Source: Chara braunii
Taxonomy: Eukaryota > Streptophyta > Charophyceae > Charales > Characeae
Direction of reading: 5' to 3'
DNA: 39,850 bases
Assembly: GCA_003427395.1 (NCBI GenBank)
Contig: BFEA01000018.1
Span: forward strand, 2,652,446 to 2,692,295
Below are positions 1-9,857 of the stretch, piece after piece; position 1 is the stretch's first letter, and every line of letters begins with the position of its first letter. The notes under the pieces are model-generated. The model was given only the letters and a program-made list of their open reading frames with translations. It searched no databases and was not told where the DNA came from. The translations under genes and the position numbers were made by a program.

Positions 1-22
1 GGGTTTGATTGATTGATTGATC

Positions 23-53
<31 letters not shown>

Positions 54-108
54 GGTGGGGGAGGGGTCGCCCCCCCCCCCCGCCCCCCACCACGCGCACA
101 CACACACA

Positions 109-154
<46 letters not shown>

Positions 155-242
155 TTCGCGCAGCGATCTTGGGATCGCGCGCGCATACACACACACACAC
201 ACACGCACACACACACACACACACGCGCGCAACACACACACA

Positions 243-324
<82 letters not shown>
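1..324. repeat. Compound microsatellite (GATT)n, poly-C, (CA)n, (CT)n
   Basis: The window opens with (GATT)n to about 52, a C-run near 70-88, two (CA)n tracts (about 93-148 and 186-245) split by a short GC-rich spacer, and a (CT)n tract at about 245-320. All reading frames across it are low-complexity His-Thr or Leu-Ser artefacts, so no gene is called. Confidence 0.97.
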
Positions 325-634
325 ATTTTTTCCTCCTCCCCGTTGTCTAATCCCTCTCCTTGTGTACTACTAGTAATGCATATGAATGAGCGTCGTTGAG
401 AGAACGGACAAAATATAATTACCCTTTTTGTTGCATTGCTAGTGTAAAGGTGAGATTCCTTGCTTGTTTTAAGGTAAGGTTCTGAATAGATATTGACTCC
501 ACAAGCACAACTGTTTCATTGGTGGATTGGCTCATCTTGAGAATGCTTCATTGTCTGCAACACAGGTAAAGTTGCTATGACTTCGGGTCTACTCGTTTGG
601 GTGGAATAGGGGAAGTTGTGGTGATATTTTATAA

Positions 635-635
<1 letters not shown>

Positions 636-689
<54 letters not shown>
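636..689. repeat. (CA)n microsatellite
   Basis: About 27 uninterrupted CA units. Confidence 0.97.
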
Positions 690-691
<2 letters not shown>

Positions 692-1246
692 TCTAGGGTG
701 TTTTAAGCAGTAGTGCTCCTGGTGTTGCGTGGAGATCTTGTGGAATTCGGCATAGTTCTCGCAGTGGCCTCGCTGTAGCACAAGCGCATCATCCGATTCT
801 GCAGGTTTTGCGGCAGGGGGAGGTTCGTGGCACTCTGTGTCGCGTACAGGTCCTGCGGTTTGTGGTGGTGTTGTAGGCCGTCGCAGAGGGCTCTAGAATA
901 TTTTTTTAGACCATTGGCATGTGTGGTCGGTGCTTTTTGTTAGTGGAGCCTTTTGCGCTATGCTGTTTTCTGGTTTTGTGCGCCGACGTGGAGGGCTCTC
1001 CAAGTTTGTACGGACCTATGGCGGAGGGGGTGGGTGCTTTCTTGCTGGTGGAGTCCTCTGTGTTAGGTAAGTTGCTTCTTGCCCTCCACCCTTTTATGGA
1101 TTGGTGCTGAACCACACAAACGTGGCCAACCTTGCATTTTCGAAATTTCTATAATATTGTCCATCTATGCTTTTTCGATATTATGGATGGTTTGTTATGA
1201 TTTGTGGAGGAAATGAGACACAGAATTTGGGGTGCTTTAACAACAA

Positions 1247-1282
1247 ACGCACACACACATACACACACACACAACACACACA
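1247..1282. repeat. Imperfect (CA)n microsatellite
   Basis: Short CA tract with interruptions (CATA, CAACA). Confidence 0.9.
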
Positions 1283-1855
1283 TTAGCTCCCTCTATCCCG
1301 CATGTTGCAGGTGCCCTTTTTGGCAGCCCGGTGACTTTGCATAATGCTGTTGAGTTGGCCACTATTTGCGTCCTTGAGATTTTACTATGTGCTGCAGGGT
1401 GTCACAGATGTTCTGATAGTTTCCTCTTTCTCAGTGTCCATAGCTAATGTTTATTGGATTTCTTGACCACCCTGTTTCTGCACACTTCGTGAAATGCTTT
1501 TGGCAGATATGTGGTGCTGACCTGCATGGATGTGCTGATGGTGCTCCACCATTGGAGGTAACCAGAAGAATTGTAATGCGCAGATGTTTTCACCCTCTCG
1601 CCCACCCTTCATGGATGTGCCATAAGTGGTTAATGGGGACCCCCTCTTTTCAGCTCTTGGGTAATGGTTCCAAAACCTGAAATTAGGGTTCGGGGGTCTT
1701 TCTTTTTATTTTCTTGCTTTCTTTCTTTTTTCCACAAAGGCAAGTGTGTTCGTTGGAAGGCAAGTTAAACTCCACTCAGGACTCCGTAGATTGGTTACCA
1801 ACATTTATGCAGGATATGTATACGGCAAAAACAATCCCATCCAGCACGGTTGTCA

Positions 1856-1983
1856 CCTCAAGGGCGATCTCCACAGGTAGATGGCCTAGTTTGCTTCTCC
1901 CAGTAGTTTGTCCCTCTCTTTGGCATTTGACCTCAGACCGATAGTCCCAACAGTTTGTTCCACTCAAGGGCCATCTCCACAGG
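1856..1983. repeat. Pair of 22-base direct repeats, 106 bases apart
   Basis: Positions 1856-1877 and 1962-1983 share the core CTCAAGGGCSATCTCCACAGG with one internal difference and one at the edge. The sequence just before the second copy also loosely resembles that around 1900. This looks like an old partial tandem duplication; no function is suggested. Confidence 0.6.
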
Positions 1984-2027
1984 CCCCAGATTTTATTTTC
2001 TATTCCCCCTCAAGGCCAGGTTCGGTG

Positions 2028-2063
2028 TGCTAGGGAGAGCGATATGATCATCTCTCCCTAGCA
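2028..2063. other. Short perfect inverted repeat (hairpin)
   Basis: Arms TGCTAGGGAGAG (2028-2039) and CTCTCCCTAGCA (2052-2063) are perfectly complementary over 12 bases around a 12-base loop. It lies in unassigned sequence left of the truncated LTR. It could be a terminal motif of an unknown element or a chance stem. Confidence 0.6.
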
Positions 2064-2388
2064 CTCCCTCTCCCGGTCGCTCCGGTCTATTAGTGGGGAG
2101 CAGCACCTTCTGGAAATCGGGTCCAGCGTCCCAAGTATATGTTTGTTTTGTTGATTTTATTTGATTTTTGCCTGTTTTTGTTTTAGTTCAAGGTTGCTGT
2201 GCGCCAAATTTGGTGGCTTTTGGACCACTGGAAATTCCTCTGTTGATTTTTTAAATATTTTTTAAAGAGGATTAGTGAGTCTTGTTATAACTGTTTTAAT
2301 CGTTGTGTTTAGCAACTCGGATTGGCCCCCCAGGAGCCTCTGCACTGAAAAAAAAAAGCCAGATTAGCACAGGGTCTGGGGCCCAACC

Positions 2389-2408
2389 GGAAGCTTCTAG
2401 AAGCTTCC
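2389..2408. promoter_or_regulatory. Heat-shock-element motif, copy 1
   Basis: GGAAGCTTCTAGAAGCTTCC is a perfect palindrome that fits four alternating nGAAn/nTTCn units, the consensus recognised by trimeric heat-shock factors. It lies in the LTR, where the promoter of an LTR element resides. Binding is inferred, not shown. Confidence 0.7.
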
Positions 2409-2495
2409 AGCCAGGTCACACGCAGCATCGAAGAGGCTGACACTTCCATGAAGGAAGTGAGGCAGGAGCCTCTGCACAGGGTCTGGGGCCCAACC

Positions 2496-2515
2496 GGAAG
2501 CTTCTAGAAGCTTCC
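2496..2515. promoter_or_regulatory. Heat-shock-element motif, copy 2
   Basis: Identical 20-base palindrome in the second 107-base unit. Confidence 0.7.
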
Positions 2516-2602
2516 AGCCAGGCCACACGCAGCATCGAAGAGGCTGACACTTCCATGAAGGAAGTGAGGCAGGAGCCTCTGCACAGGGTCTGGGGCCCAA
2601 CC

Positions 2603-2622
2603 GGAAGCTTCTAGAAGCTTCC
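2603..2622. promoter_or_regulatory. Heat-shock-element motif, copy 3
   Basis: Identical 20-base palindrome in the third 107-base unit. The three copies give twelve GAA/TTC units in about 235 bases. Confidence 0.7.
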
Positions 2623-3254
2623 AGCCAGGCCACACGCAGCATCGAAGAGGCTGACACTTCCATAACGGAAGTGAGGCAGCCCAGGCCACACACACTGGCC
2701 AGCGCTGGCAATGCGGAAGTGCTGCTGCGCTTCTGTTCTAATGCCAGGGGCGCTGACGGAGCGCTAGGTGGTGAGAGGGGCGCTGCAGGGCAGCGGGGCG
2801 CAGGCAGCCATAGCCGGGCTGCTAGGCGCCAGGGGGTACAACGGATGATCGGGTGATCTTCAGGGAGTGAGGCGCTGTGTGGGATAATCAAGGTCTGATT
2901 GAGGGTGACGAGATACGTACCTGGTACATGAAGAGAGGTCGCCGATGGGGTTGACAGTCATGTACATTGGTCTTCGTGAGCCTAAGTGATCCTGTTGTGT
3001 GAACCAGCTGTAGGGTAGGATAGTGTGGTAGAGTAGGCTGGGCGCTGTGCGCCAGACAGAGAGAGCGACTCTGGATACTGTGTTGGTGTGGCCTACGGGC
3101 TTAGACATTGGCTCAATACTTCATTGTATTGCTCTTTATGAATGGTTTTCTCGGTGCATTTGTACTCTCTACTTGGGATACCACTACTTGCTCAGCTGTG
3201 TGATTTCGCAACTTGGTTTTATGTATATCGCTCACACTCATATTCCTTGCAATT

Positions 3255-3266
3255 TGGTATCAGAGC
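3255..3266 (+). other. Primer binding site for initiator tRNA-Met (element 1)
   Basis: TGGTATCAGAGC follows the LTR end by three bases and is complementary to the 3' end of plant-type initiator tRNA-Met, a common primer of plant LTR elements. It fixes the left LTR end at 3251. Confidence 0.92.
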
Positions 3267-4591
3267 TGGTTGTGATCGCCGCTTACAAGGCACCGGGGAC
3301 ATTGTGACTTGGTGCGCTGATGATACTTCATGTGCAGTGAGGATACTTTGCGCTGGTTGAATAGCGGGGCCTAGGTAGAGAGGCCGGCCGCTGGAAGGCT
3401 GTGGCGACAGCGTGGGAGCTGTGGCGACAGCGGGTGTATGCATGATGATGAGAGTATGCTGACGTGGCATTTTGGCTGAGGTGGCACTGCATTGCGTTGT
3501 GGGTGGTACCGAGGCTATTGACCGGTGATTGAAATGTACATCAGCCCAATTGGTGAGAAATTTGTGGTTGGGGGCAGCTATCTCCAGGTATGTTGTTCCC
3601 ATTCCTTATCTACCCTCTCAATCTCTTCTTACCGTGAGGAAGTGAGTCCAACTTGAGTGTCCTCTCTTTGGTAAGGAGTCGTGTGCGCTCTATCTTGAGA
3701 GACGACATTCTTCCCGGTGGCACATCTGGCAAGAGAGGGCGGTGCCTCTGAAGGGCCCTGGTCGAAGCACGGGTCACGGTCACCATGCCAACCCATGGGT
3801 ATTAGTACACGCAGGCCATGCTGCTTTGTCCATTGAGGCTCTTTGCTGCGCTGATAGAAGGGGTTTGCGGACTGGCCAGTCCTATTGAGACGCTCCCAGA
3901 CCGTCTATAAACATTTCTGGTTGGGGTCTGATCTGTCCACTGGCTGTGATTGTCNTCCTGATTGCGACGTTAAAGAATTCCTGAGGAGATGGGGGCTCTC
4001 CTTAAATCCCTCCTGATCAGCATGATCAGTCAGATGTTAGGCTCGTTGCACGCGAGGGTAAACAAAGGGGCAGGCTGGTCATAAGCATACTTCTTGGGCA
4101 CAGGGGTGGACCGTGGTTGCACACCTTAGACACCGCAGCTTGATGATGCTCACAGGTACGTTGGATACAGGGGAAGGGGATTCCAATTGTGAACTCAATT
4201 GTACATCACTGACATATCCATTGTGCATACATCTGCTCACATTAGTCGGCTGACCGACTGCTGACACCTAACAGACAGACTAGAGTAGGATTGTGATCTA
4301 CCATAGTCAGTTCTTCTCGAATCTTCTGTGCAGACTAATCAGAATAGAGTTAGACAATGTGTACAGTTTGTGTAGATGCTGTTGATGCCACTTAACTAGT
4401 AGGCTAGTTAACTCGCCAGACATTTATTTATTTGTTTATTTTTAGATCCGGTCAAACGCATGCTGCGGTAGGTTCCAGTGAGGACATTAGTGCAGACAGC
4501 GTTTGCCTAATCTACGAGTGGATCAGAGGGTGGTTAGGGTGCAGATGACGATAGGAGGTTAACAAAGCTATCATCCCTTAGAATTCCAAGA
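3267..4591 (+). other. Untranslated leader of element 1
   Basis: About 1.3 kb between primer binding site and gag with no coding frame of note. It contains a 21-base tandem pair around 3398-3438 (GCTGTGGCGACAGCG core) and one ambiguous base at 3955. Any packaging signal cannot be located by eye. Confidence 0.6.
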
Positions 4592-6311
4592 GTGTTCCAG
4601 ACCTTACAACCGGGAGAAGAGAGAAGGTTAAGGGCTGAAGCTAGGGCCCGTAATCTTGAGGCTGCAAGAGAAGCAGCAACAGCTAGAGGTGTAGCAATGG
4701 CTACTTCCGCAGCATCTGCTGCGAACTCAACTGGTCAAGGGCTAGGCATGCCAACCAGTTCACAGTCAATCTCCAGTACGTCAGGGGTTGGCACTAGTGA
4801 AATGGCGGGCCTACAGTTCAGCTCGCCGCCTCCACGCACCCGGGAGCATATGGAGCTCCAACAAGTAGAGAGGATCCGCTTAAGGCTAGAGGAGGAACTT
4901 AGGCAAGCTACTAAGAGAGAGAGAGAGATCAAAGAAAGAAGTGTCAGATTAAAGGGCAGGGAGGCAGACATGGCTGCGCTAGAGGCATTAGAGGACTCTG
5001 CACTTAATACTACAGGAAAGATCTTGAAGGCAAGTGTCCTATCCATGCGTGCGTACATAGATAGTAAAATGGACGCAATGCAAGATACTCTAGACCAGAT
5101 TCTGCAAGCGTTGCATAAGCCAGGGATCCGGTCAGCAGCTTTACCATCGCTGCCACTCTCAGCGATGACAGGCCTCTATGCAGCTCAGTCAGGACCACCA
5201 CCAAGTGTATCATCAACAGTAGCTCTATCGCAGACTGTTGCTTTTTCATCTTCTGGTCCAGCGACTGTTGCTACACCACAGTCGCCACCTGTCTCGCAAG
5301 CGGGACAGCAATATCCTTGGTATCCCGAGACCCCACTGAACCCACCTGCAACCTTCTCAGGAAACAAGAAGGATGAGGCTCTGGACACATGGTTGAGAAC
5401 AGTGCCAGTGTGGGTGAAGGCAAAAAGGACATTGGTAGAAGAGGAGGTAATTACTGTTGCATCCTACTTAAAGGGTTCAGCAGCCCGTTGGCTAAACGGA
5501 TTGGTAGCTTCAAAGGGCTTCGGCAGGAACATGCATGATTGGGTGCATACCCACACATTGAAAAGCTTTATGGACTTAGTGGAGGCTCGTTGGCACAACC
5601 CTCAGCAGGCACAAATTGCCACTGATGGGCTCTTGAGACTTGATACTAGAAAGTACAAGTCTGTGCGAGAACTCACCACAGTCGTAGAGCGCCTGATCGT
5701 CGTCCCAGGAGTGGAGTACAATCCACAGGTCTTGTTGACCATGTTCCTGAGATGTCTTCCCACAGACATTAGGAATTTATTAGCCAGCGAGGCTCGCAGA
5801 GAGTATCACACTTTTGAGTCATTCAACAAAAAGGCCCTAGACTTAGAGGCTACGCGGGGTGGAGCTACGGATGGGAGAAAGAAGAAGACTCCACAAGAGT
5901 GGAAAAAGAAGGGTAGTCGATTGATGATGGTTGATTTCGATGGGAATCAAACAGAGATCGTTGATGTTTTTGAACTTGTGGAGGGTTCAGAGTTTGACGG
6001 CGAGGAGAGTGGGTAGCAACCTCGCCGTCGTAGTCAAGACTAAGGCAGCTGGCCGCGGCAAGGGCGGTCAACAAAGGAGTCAGGGGCAGGCCGCTAACCC
6101 AAACAAAATAGTTGCTTGGGTTAGAGCAGGTCTGGATCAAGAAGTGTGGCGGGACCGTTGGTCTCGTGGTGCTTGCATCAACTGTGGTGAGTACGGTCAC
6201 ACACAGTTTAAATGCAAGAACCCGAAGGTCTCACAGAAGACCCCTCCTAAGGGTGGGTTCTCTTCTTCTCGATCTGGGGCCTCTACGAGCTCCAGTTCGG
6301 GAAACACTTAG
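4592..6311 (+). pseudogene. gag: gag polyprotein of element 1 (frameshifted)
   Basis: Capsid/nucleocapsid precursor. The first frame (4592-6016, 474 codons) has an Ala-rich start, a Glu/Arg-rich coiled-coil stretch (residues about 85-150), a Ser/Pro-rich linker, and the retrotransposon gag domain (about 245-440) with a WLNGL segment and a TMFLRCLP motif. It ends at TAG 6014 just before a basic region. The nucleocapsid zinc knuckle CINCGEYGHTQFKC lies in the next frame (to 6311), so a frame change sits near 5930-6016. The frame has no ATG near its beginning: it is open from 4538 and position 4592 is GTG, which may be a mutated start; the first in-frame ATG is at 4697. Family assignment is firm from the gag domain plus knuckle. 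Confidence 0.88.
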
Positions 6312-7067
6312 GGCCAGTAGAAGTTATAGCTGCTTCTATTCTCGTTGAAGCGGGTGATGTACCCTCCCCGTTTCAAGAGATGGCCAAAGCTATTGACTCC
6401 TTAGTCACCCCGCAGACGCATCCGGACCAAACTATACTCTGTACGTTGGATGTGTCTGAGGTTAGAGGACCTTTAAGGTGAGTGGTCGGCAAGGGACCCT
6501 CGTGAGTCCTGGGTGGCACTGAGTAGAGGTCCTAGAGGGGAGCACTTCGTTGTGGAAGTTGATGTAGGTGGTCGCAAGTGTGGCGCCTTCGTAGACATTG
6601 GCTCCACTTGAAACTTCATAAGTCGCGACTGCGTTGACAAACTGTGCCTAAAGGACCGGGTGCAACGCCTTAGTAGACCGGTAACATCTACTTTGGCCAA
6701 CAAAGAGCGCATGATGGTGGAGGACTACGTTAAAGATGTAGTCTGCACCTTCTCCTACCCTGGAGGAGAGATAAATCATAAGATATCATTCCTGGTGAGC
6801 GACGAGTTGCCCTTTGACATGTTATTGGGCATGTACTACCTCGAGGTTGCCAAGCCCCAGTTTGACTGGGACAAGAAGGTGTTGAAGCACGAGTTGCCTA
6901 GTGGGGGAACCGTGAGACTGGCCAAGTACAAAGCCAGTAGGTTAGTAGACTCCTATGGGTGCTTATGCACATCTGCCTTTTACAATTATTATACACAGAA
7001 CCAAGAAGGAATGTACTTAGTCTATGTCTCTGCAAAAAGGGAGGCCGTTAAAACACCCCAGAGATAG
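6312..7067 (+). pseudogene. Aspartic protease region of element 1 (broken)
   Basis: Retroviral-type aspartic protease that would cleave the gag-pol precursor. A short frame after 6312 (VEVIAASILVEAGDV) leads in, then the frame changes near 6475. The fold follows as HFVVEVDVGG...GAFVDIGST, with the active-site Asp in VDIGST where the family has D[ST]G or DCGS. A TGA stop (6609-6611) follows directly, before NFIS. The flap-to-C-terminal part continues to 7067, including the MLLGMYYL motif typical of the protease end. At least one frame change and two stops make it non-functional. Confidence 0.8.
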
Positions 7068-7960
7068 AGACCATCGTCGCTAAGTACCCAGATCTGTTTG
7101 AGGAGCCTACAGGAGTCGTAGACAGGGAGATTGTCCATGCCATAGAGATCATCCCAGGTAGTAAAACACCTAAGGGTAAAATGTATAGGATGGCTCCAGC
7201 CGAGTTGGACGAACTTCGGCGGCAACTGAAAGAGCTCACAGAGAAGGGTTGGATTCGGCCTAGCACTTCCCCCTTTGGCTCACCAGTATTGTTTGTTCCG
7301 AAGAAAGGGGGAACACTAAGGATGTGCATTGATTATAGAGGCCTCAATGCCATCACCGTTAAGAACGCAGAGCCTCTACCACGCATCGATGACCTATTGG
7401 ATAGGGTGTAGGGATGTAAGTACTACACAAAGATAGATTTAAAATCCGGCTACCATCAGATTGCCATTAGACCAGAGGACCAGCACAAAACCGCATTTCA
7501 GACCACGTGCGGTTTGTACGAGTTTTTGGTGATGCCCTTTGGCCTTTGCAATGCGCCGGGTACATTCCATAACGCAATGAATAGGATCTTCCATGACTAC
7601 TTGGATAAGTTTGTTGTCGTGTACCTCGCCGACATACTTATCTTCAATAGATCTGTCGAGGAGCATGCTCAGCATGTAGACACAGTACTTTCACTCCTAC
7701 GGCAGCACAAGTATAAGATAAACTCAGAGAAATGCTGGTTTGGTCGCACTCGAATCTTGTACTTGGGTCATGAAGTATCCGCGGATGGGATTAGGCCCGA
7801 AGATGCTAAGGTGGCTAGCATACGTGACTGGCCACGACCCCGTTCTGTGACTGAGGTCAGATCATTCTTGGGAATGTGTGGTTATTACCGCAATTTCGTA
7901 AAGAATTATAGCACGATCACATCTCCCTTGACTAATCTAACTCGACTTGACACACCATGG
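7058..7960 (+). pseudogene. pol: Reverse transcriptase domain of element 1, catalytic Asp lost
   Basis: Ty3/gypsy reverse transcriptase. Family blocks in order are [48 protein letters not shown] (first catalytic Asp present), FLVMPFGLCNAPGTF, then VVVYLADILIF at about 7613-7645, followed by the thumb YLGHEVSADGIRPE and SFLGMCGYYRNF. The YxDD box reads YLAD (GCC at 7628-7630), removing one of the two metal-binding aspartates. A TAG stop at 7409-7411 interrupts the frame between fingers and palm. Upstream and downstream pieces are in the same frame, so the stop is a point change. Confidence 0.92.
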
Positions 7961-8420
7961 GACTGGACCGACGAGTGTGAGGCAGCATTCAAACGTTTAA
8001 AGCATGCTCTCACACACCATGAGGTTGTCATGGTACCCGACCCGCAAAGGCCATTCGTTGTGACCACTGACACAAGCCAATATGGGATTGGCGCAGTGCT
8101 GGCTCAGCAGGAAGGGAAGAAGTTGAGACCGATCGGGTACATGAGCAAAAAGATGCCTTCAAAGAAGTTAGCAAAGTCCACCTACGAGAGGGAACTCTAC
8201 GCTCTTTACAAGGCACTTGTCCACTGGAGGCACTACCTGTTAGGAAGGTTCTTCTACTTGAGAACTGACCATCAGACACTCAAGTGAATCAAGACTCAAC
8301 CAGTTCTCTTCGATGCACTCAAACGCTGGATTGAAGTCATAGATCAATATGATTTCAAACTAGACTATTTGAAGGGAGAGTACAACAAGGTTGCAGATGC
8401 GTTGTCTAGGAGGGCAGATT
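7961..8420 (+). pseudogene. pol: RNase H domain of element 1
   Basis: RNase H that degrades the RNA strand during reverse transcription, fused to RT as in all Ty3/gypsy elements. Visible parts: VVTTDTSQYGIGAVLAQ (first acidic residue), KSTYERELYALYKAL (Glu helix), FFYLRTDHQTLK (Asp), then KLDYLKGEYNKVADALSRR with the C-terminal DALSR signature. A TGA at 8285-8287 replaces what is normally a residue after HQTLK (usually Trp in this family). The frame continues unchanged beyond it. Confidence 0.9.
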
Positions 8421-9250
8421 ACCTAGGTGCACTGATTTCTGAGTTTGATTTGTTTGAGGCCACCACTGATGAGTTTGTGATGGTGGATGGGTTGCTCTTT
8501 CTTGAGAAAGCAGGGTTCAAGAGGTTAGTTGTTCCATCTAGGGAAACTTTGCGTAGTTTGTTTTTAGGTGAGTGCCACGATGCAACAGGACATTTCGGTT
8601 ATAAGAAGACTAGTGCTAATCTAGTACAACCATTCTGGTGGCCTAACATGCTTGACGATGTGAAGAAGTACGTGAAGACCTGTCAGGTCTGTCAGCGGGA
8701 CAAGCCGCGAACTCAAGCTCCGCTTGGGTTACTCAAGCCTTTACCCATTCCTGCTGGCCCAGGTCAGAGTATCTCCATGGACTTCATGGATACTCTTGTG
8801 ACCAGCAAGAATGGCAAGAGGCACATTTTCGTCATAGTGGACAGGTTCACTAAGTACGCTAGACTAATTGCTATGCCAGAGACTGCCAGGACTGAGCACG
8901 TCATCAAGTTGTTCATGGACAACTGGGTGCGTGACTTTGGACTTCCAAAGACAATCGTTAGTGACAGAGATGTGAGATTCACAAGCGAGATGTGGAAGAA
9001 GGCCGCTGAACAGATGGGCACCCAGCTTCAAATGACTTTTGGGAATCATGCCGAAGCAAATGGGCAGGCTGAACAGATGAACCGAGTGGTGCAGCATCTG
9101 CTGAGGCATTACATCAAGCCCAGCCATGATGACTGGGATGAGAAATTACCTCTGTACAACAATGTTGTACACAGCACCACCGGCGTCAGTCCTAATCAAC
9201 TACATCTCGGGTGGAAGCCTAGATCTGCTCTAGACTTCCTTCTTGCCTGA
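8421..9250 (+). pseudogene. pol: Integrase core of element 1
   Basis: Integrase that inserts the cDNA. The N-terminal HHCC zinc domain is visible (CHDATGHFGY, then CQVCQ). The catalytic D,D,E core follows: Asp in SISMDFMDTL, Asp in IVSDRDVRFTS, Glu in ANGQAEQMNRVVQHLL. Conserved YNNVVHSTTGVSPNQL follows. The frame is open from 8288 to TGA 9248 with catalytic residues retained; the rest of the C-terminal domain lies in another frame, so a frame change sits near 9240. Confidence 0.92.
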
Positions 9251-9820
9251 AAACCGAACTGCTGCAACTCCTGGAACCATTGAATTTGGTGTCCAGTATG
9301 AGAAACTGTTGCAGCACACTGTTGAACACATCAAGAAATCTCAGGAAGCCATGATTGCTTCTGAGAACAAGCGTCGCCGACAGTCCACATTTCAGGTAGG
9401 GGAACGTGTCTGGGTCAAGGCTAGTGAGTTGGGACAGGAGTTTGGAATCTCTAGGAAACTAATGCCTCAGTATTTCGGTCCCTGGGAAGTCCTAGACATT
9501 GTGGGGAATGATTTGGATGGTCCCTCGTACGTCATTCATATCCCTGGTCACACAGTTCCCATCACGGAGATCTATGCTGCCCCCAACCATGGATGGCCAC
9601 GTGGACGCCGACGAGATTCTGGATCACAGAGACACGCCTGTTCCCAAGCCACCTGGCAGGGGAAGACCTCCCAAACCTGCGAGGGAATACAGAGTACATT
9701 TCAGGCATCATACAGATCGGAAGGAAGATTGATGGATTTCAAGGGAGGAACTTGTCAAGACAGCTCCTCAGATCGTGGCAGATTATGAGAAGAAACTGAA
9801 GGGGAAGGCACCAGCATGAA
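9240..9820 (+). pseudogene. pol: Integrase C-terminus with chromodomain-like tail (element 1)
   Basis: Continues integrase in the next frame: coiled segment ending in SENKRRRQSTFQVGERVWVKA (GPY/F-type domain start), then PQYFGPWEVLDIVG and SYVIHIPGH. A further frame change near 9560-9600 leads to DADEILDHRD, a proline-rich linker, and EYRVHFRHHTDRKED, a TGA at 9730-9732, then WISREELVKTAPQIVADYE. The last part resembles the chromodomain of chromoviruses (EYxVKWxG...W...IxxYE), which steers integration to marked chromatin. Assignment as chromodomain is by pattern, moderately sure. Confidence 0.72.
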
Positions 9821-9839
9821 GCATCTCAGCGGACTTTTG

Positions 9840-9857
9840 AAGCTAAGGGGGATGGAA
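9840..9857 (+). other. Polypurine tract of element 1
   Basis: A purine-rich run (AAGCTAAGGGGGATGGAA) immediately before the right LTR start TGTGAGG, the expected primer site for plus-strand DNA. Confidence 0.8.

Larger units (their letters stand above)
325..2367. other. Unassigned sequence left of element 1
   Basis: About 2 kb with no convincing coding region; open frames are short (77 codons or fewer) and show no recognisable motif. It holds two (CA)n tracts, a loose direct repeat and a short hairpin, annotated separately. The sequence up to 2367 does not resemble the first 410 bases of the right LTR of element 1, so that part of the left LTR is missing or replaced. Confidence 0.6.
2368..2688 (+). 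repeat. 107-base tandem repeat, three copies, in the left LTR
   Basis: Units start at 2368, 2475 and 2582 with an exact 107-base period; the third copy runs into unique LTR sequence. Each unit holds one 20-base GGAAGCTTCTAGAAGCTTCC palindrome. The right LTR has one copy only (from 10268). The joint between units contains GAGCCTCTG, absent from the right LTR but present just outside the left LTR at 2332-2340, so amplification came after the LTR had been joined to that outside sequence. Confidence 0.95.
2368..3251 (+). repeat. Left LTR of element 1, 5'-truncated, with internal triplication
   Basis: Matches the right LTR from about 10268 to its end at 10925, closing with the same ATTCCTTGCA just before the primer binding site. 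The first 410 bases of the right LTR are absent here. Unlike the right LTR it carries three tandem copies of a 107-base segment. An extra 8 bases near 2735 and scattered substitutions also separate the two LTRs. Confidence 0.92.
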
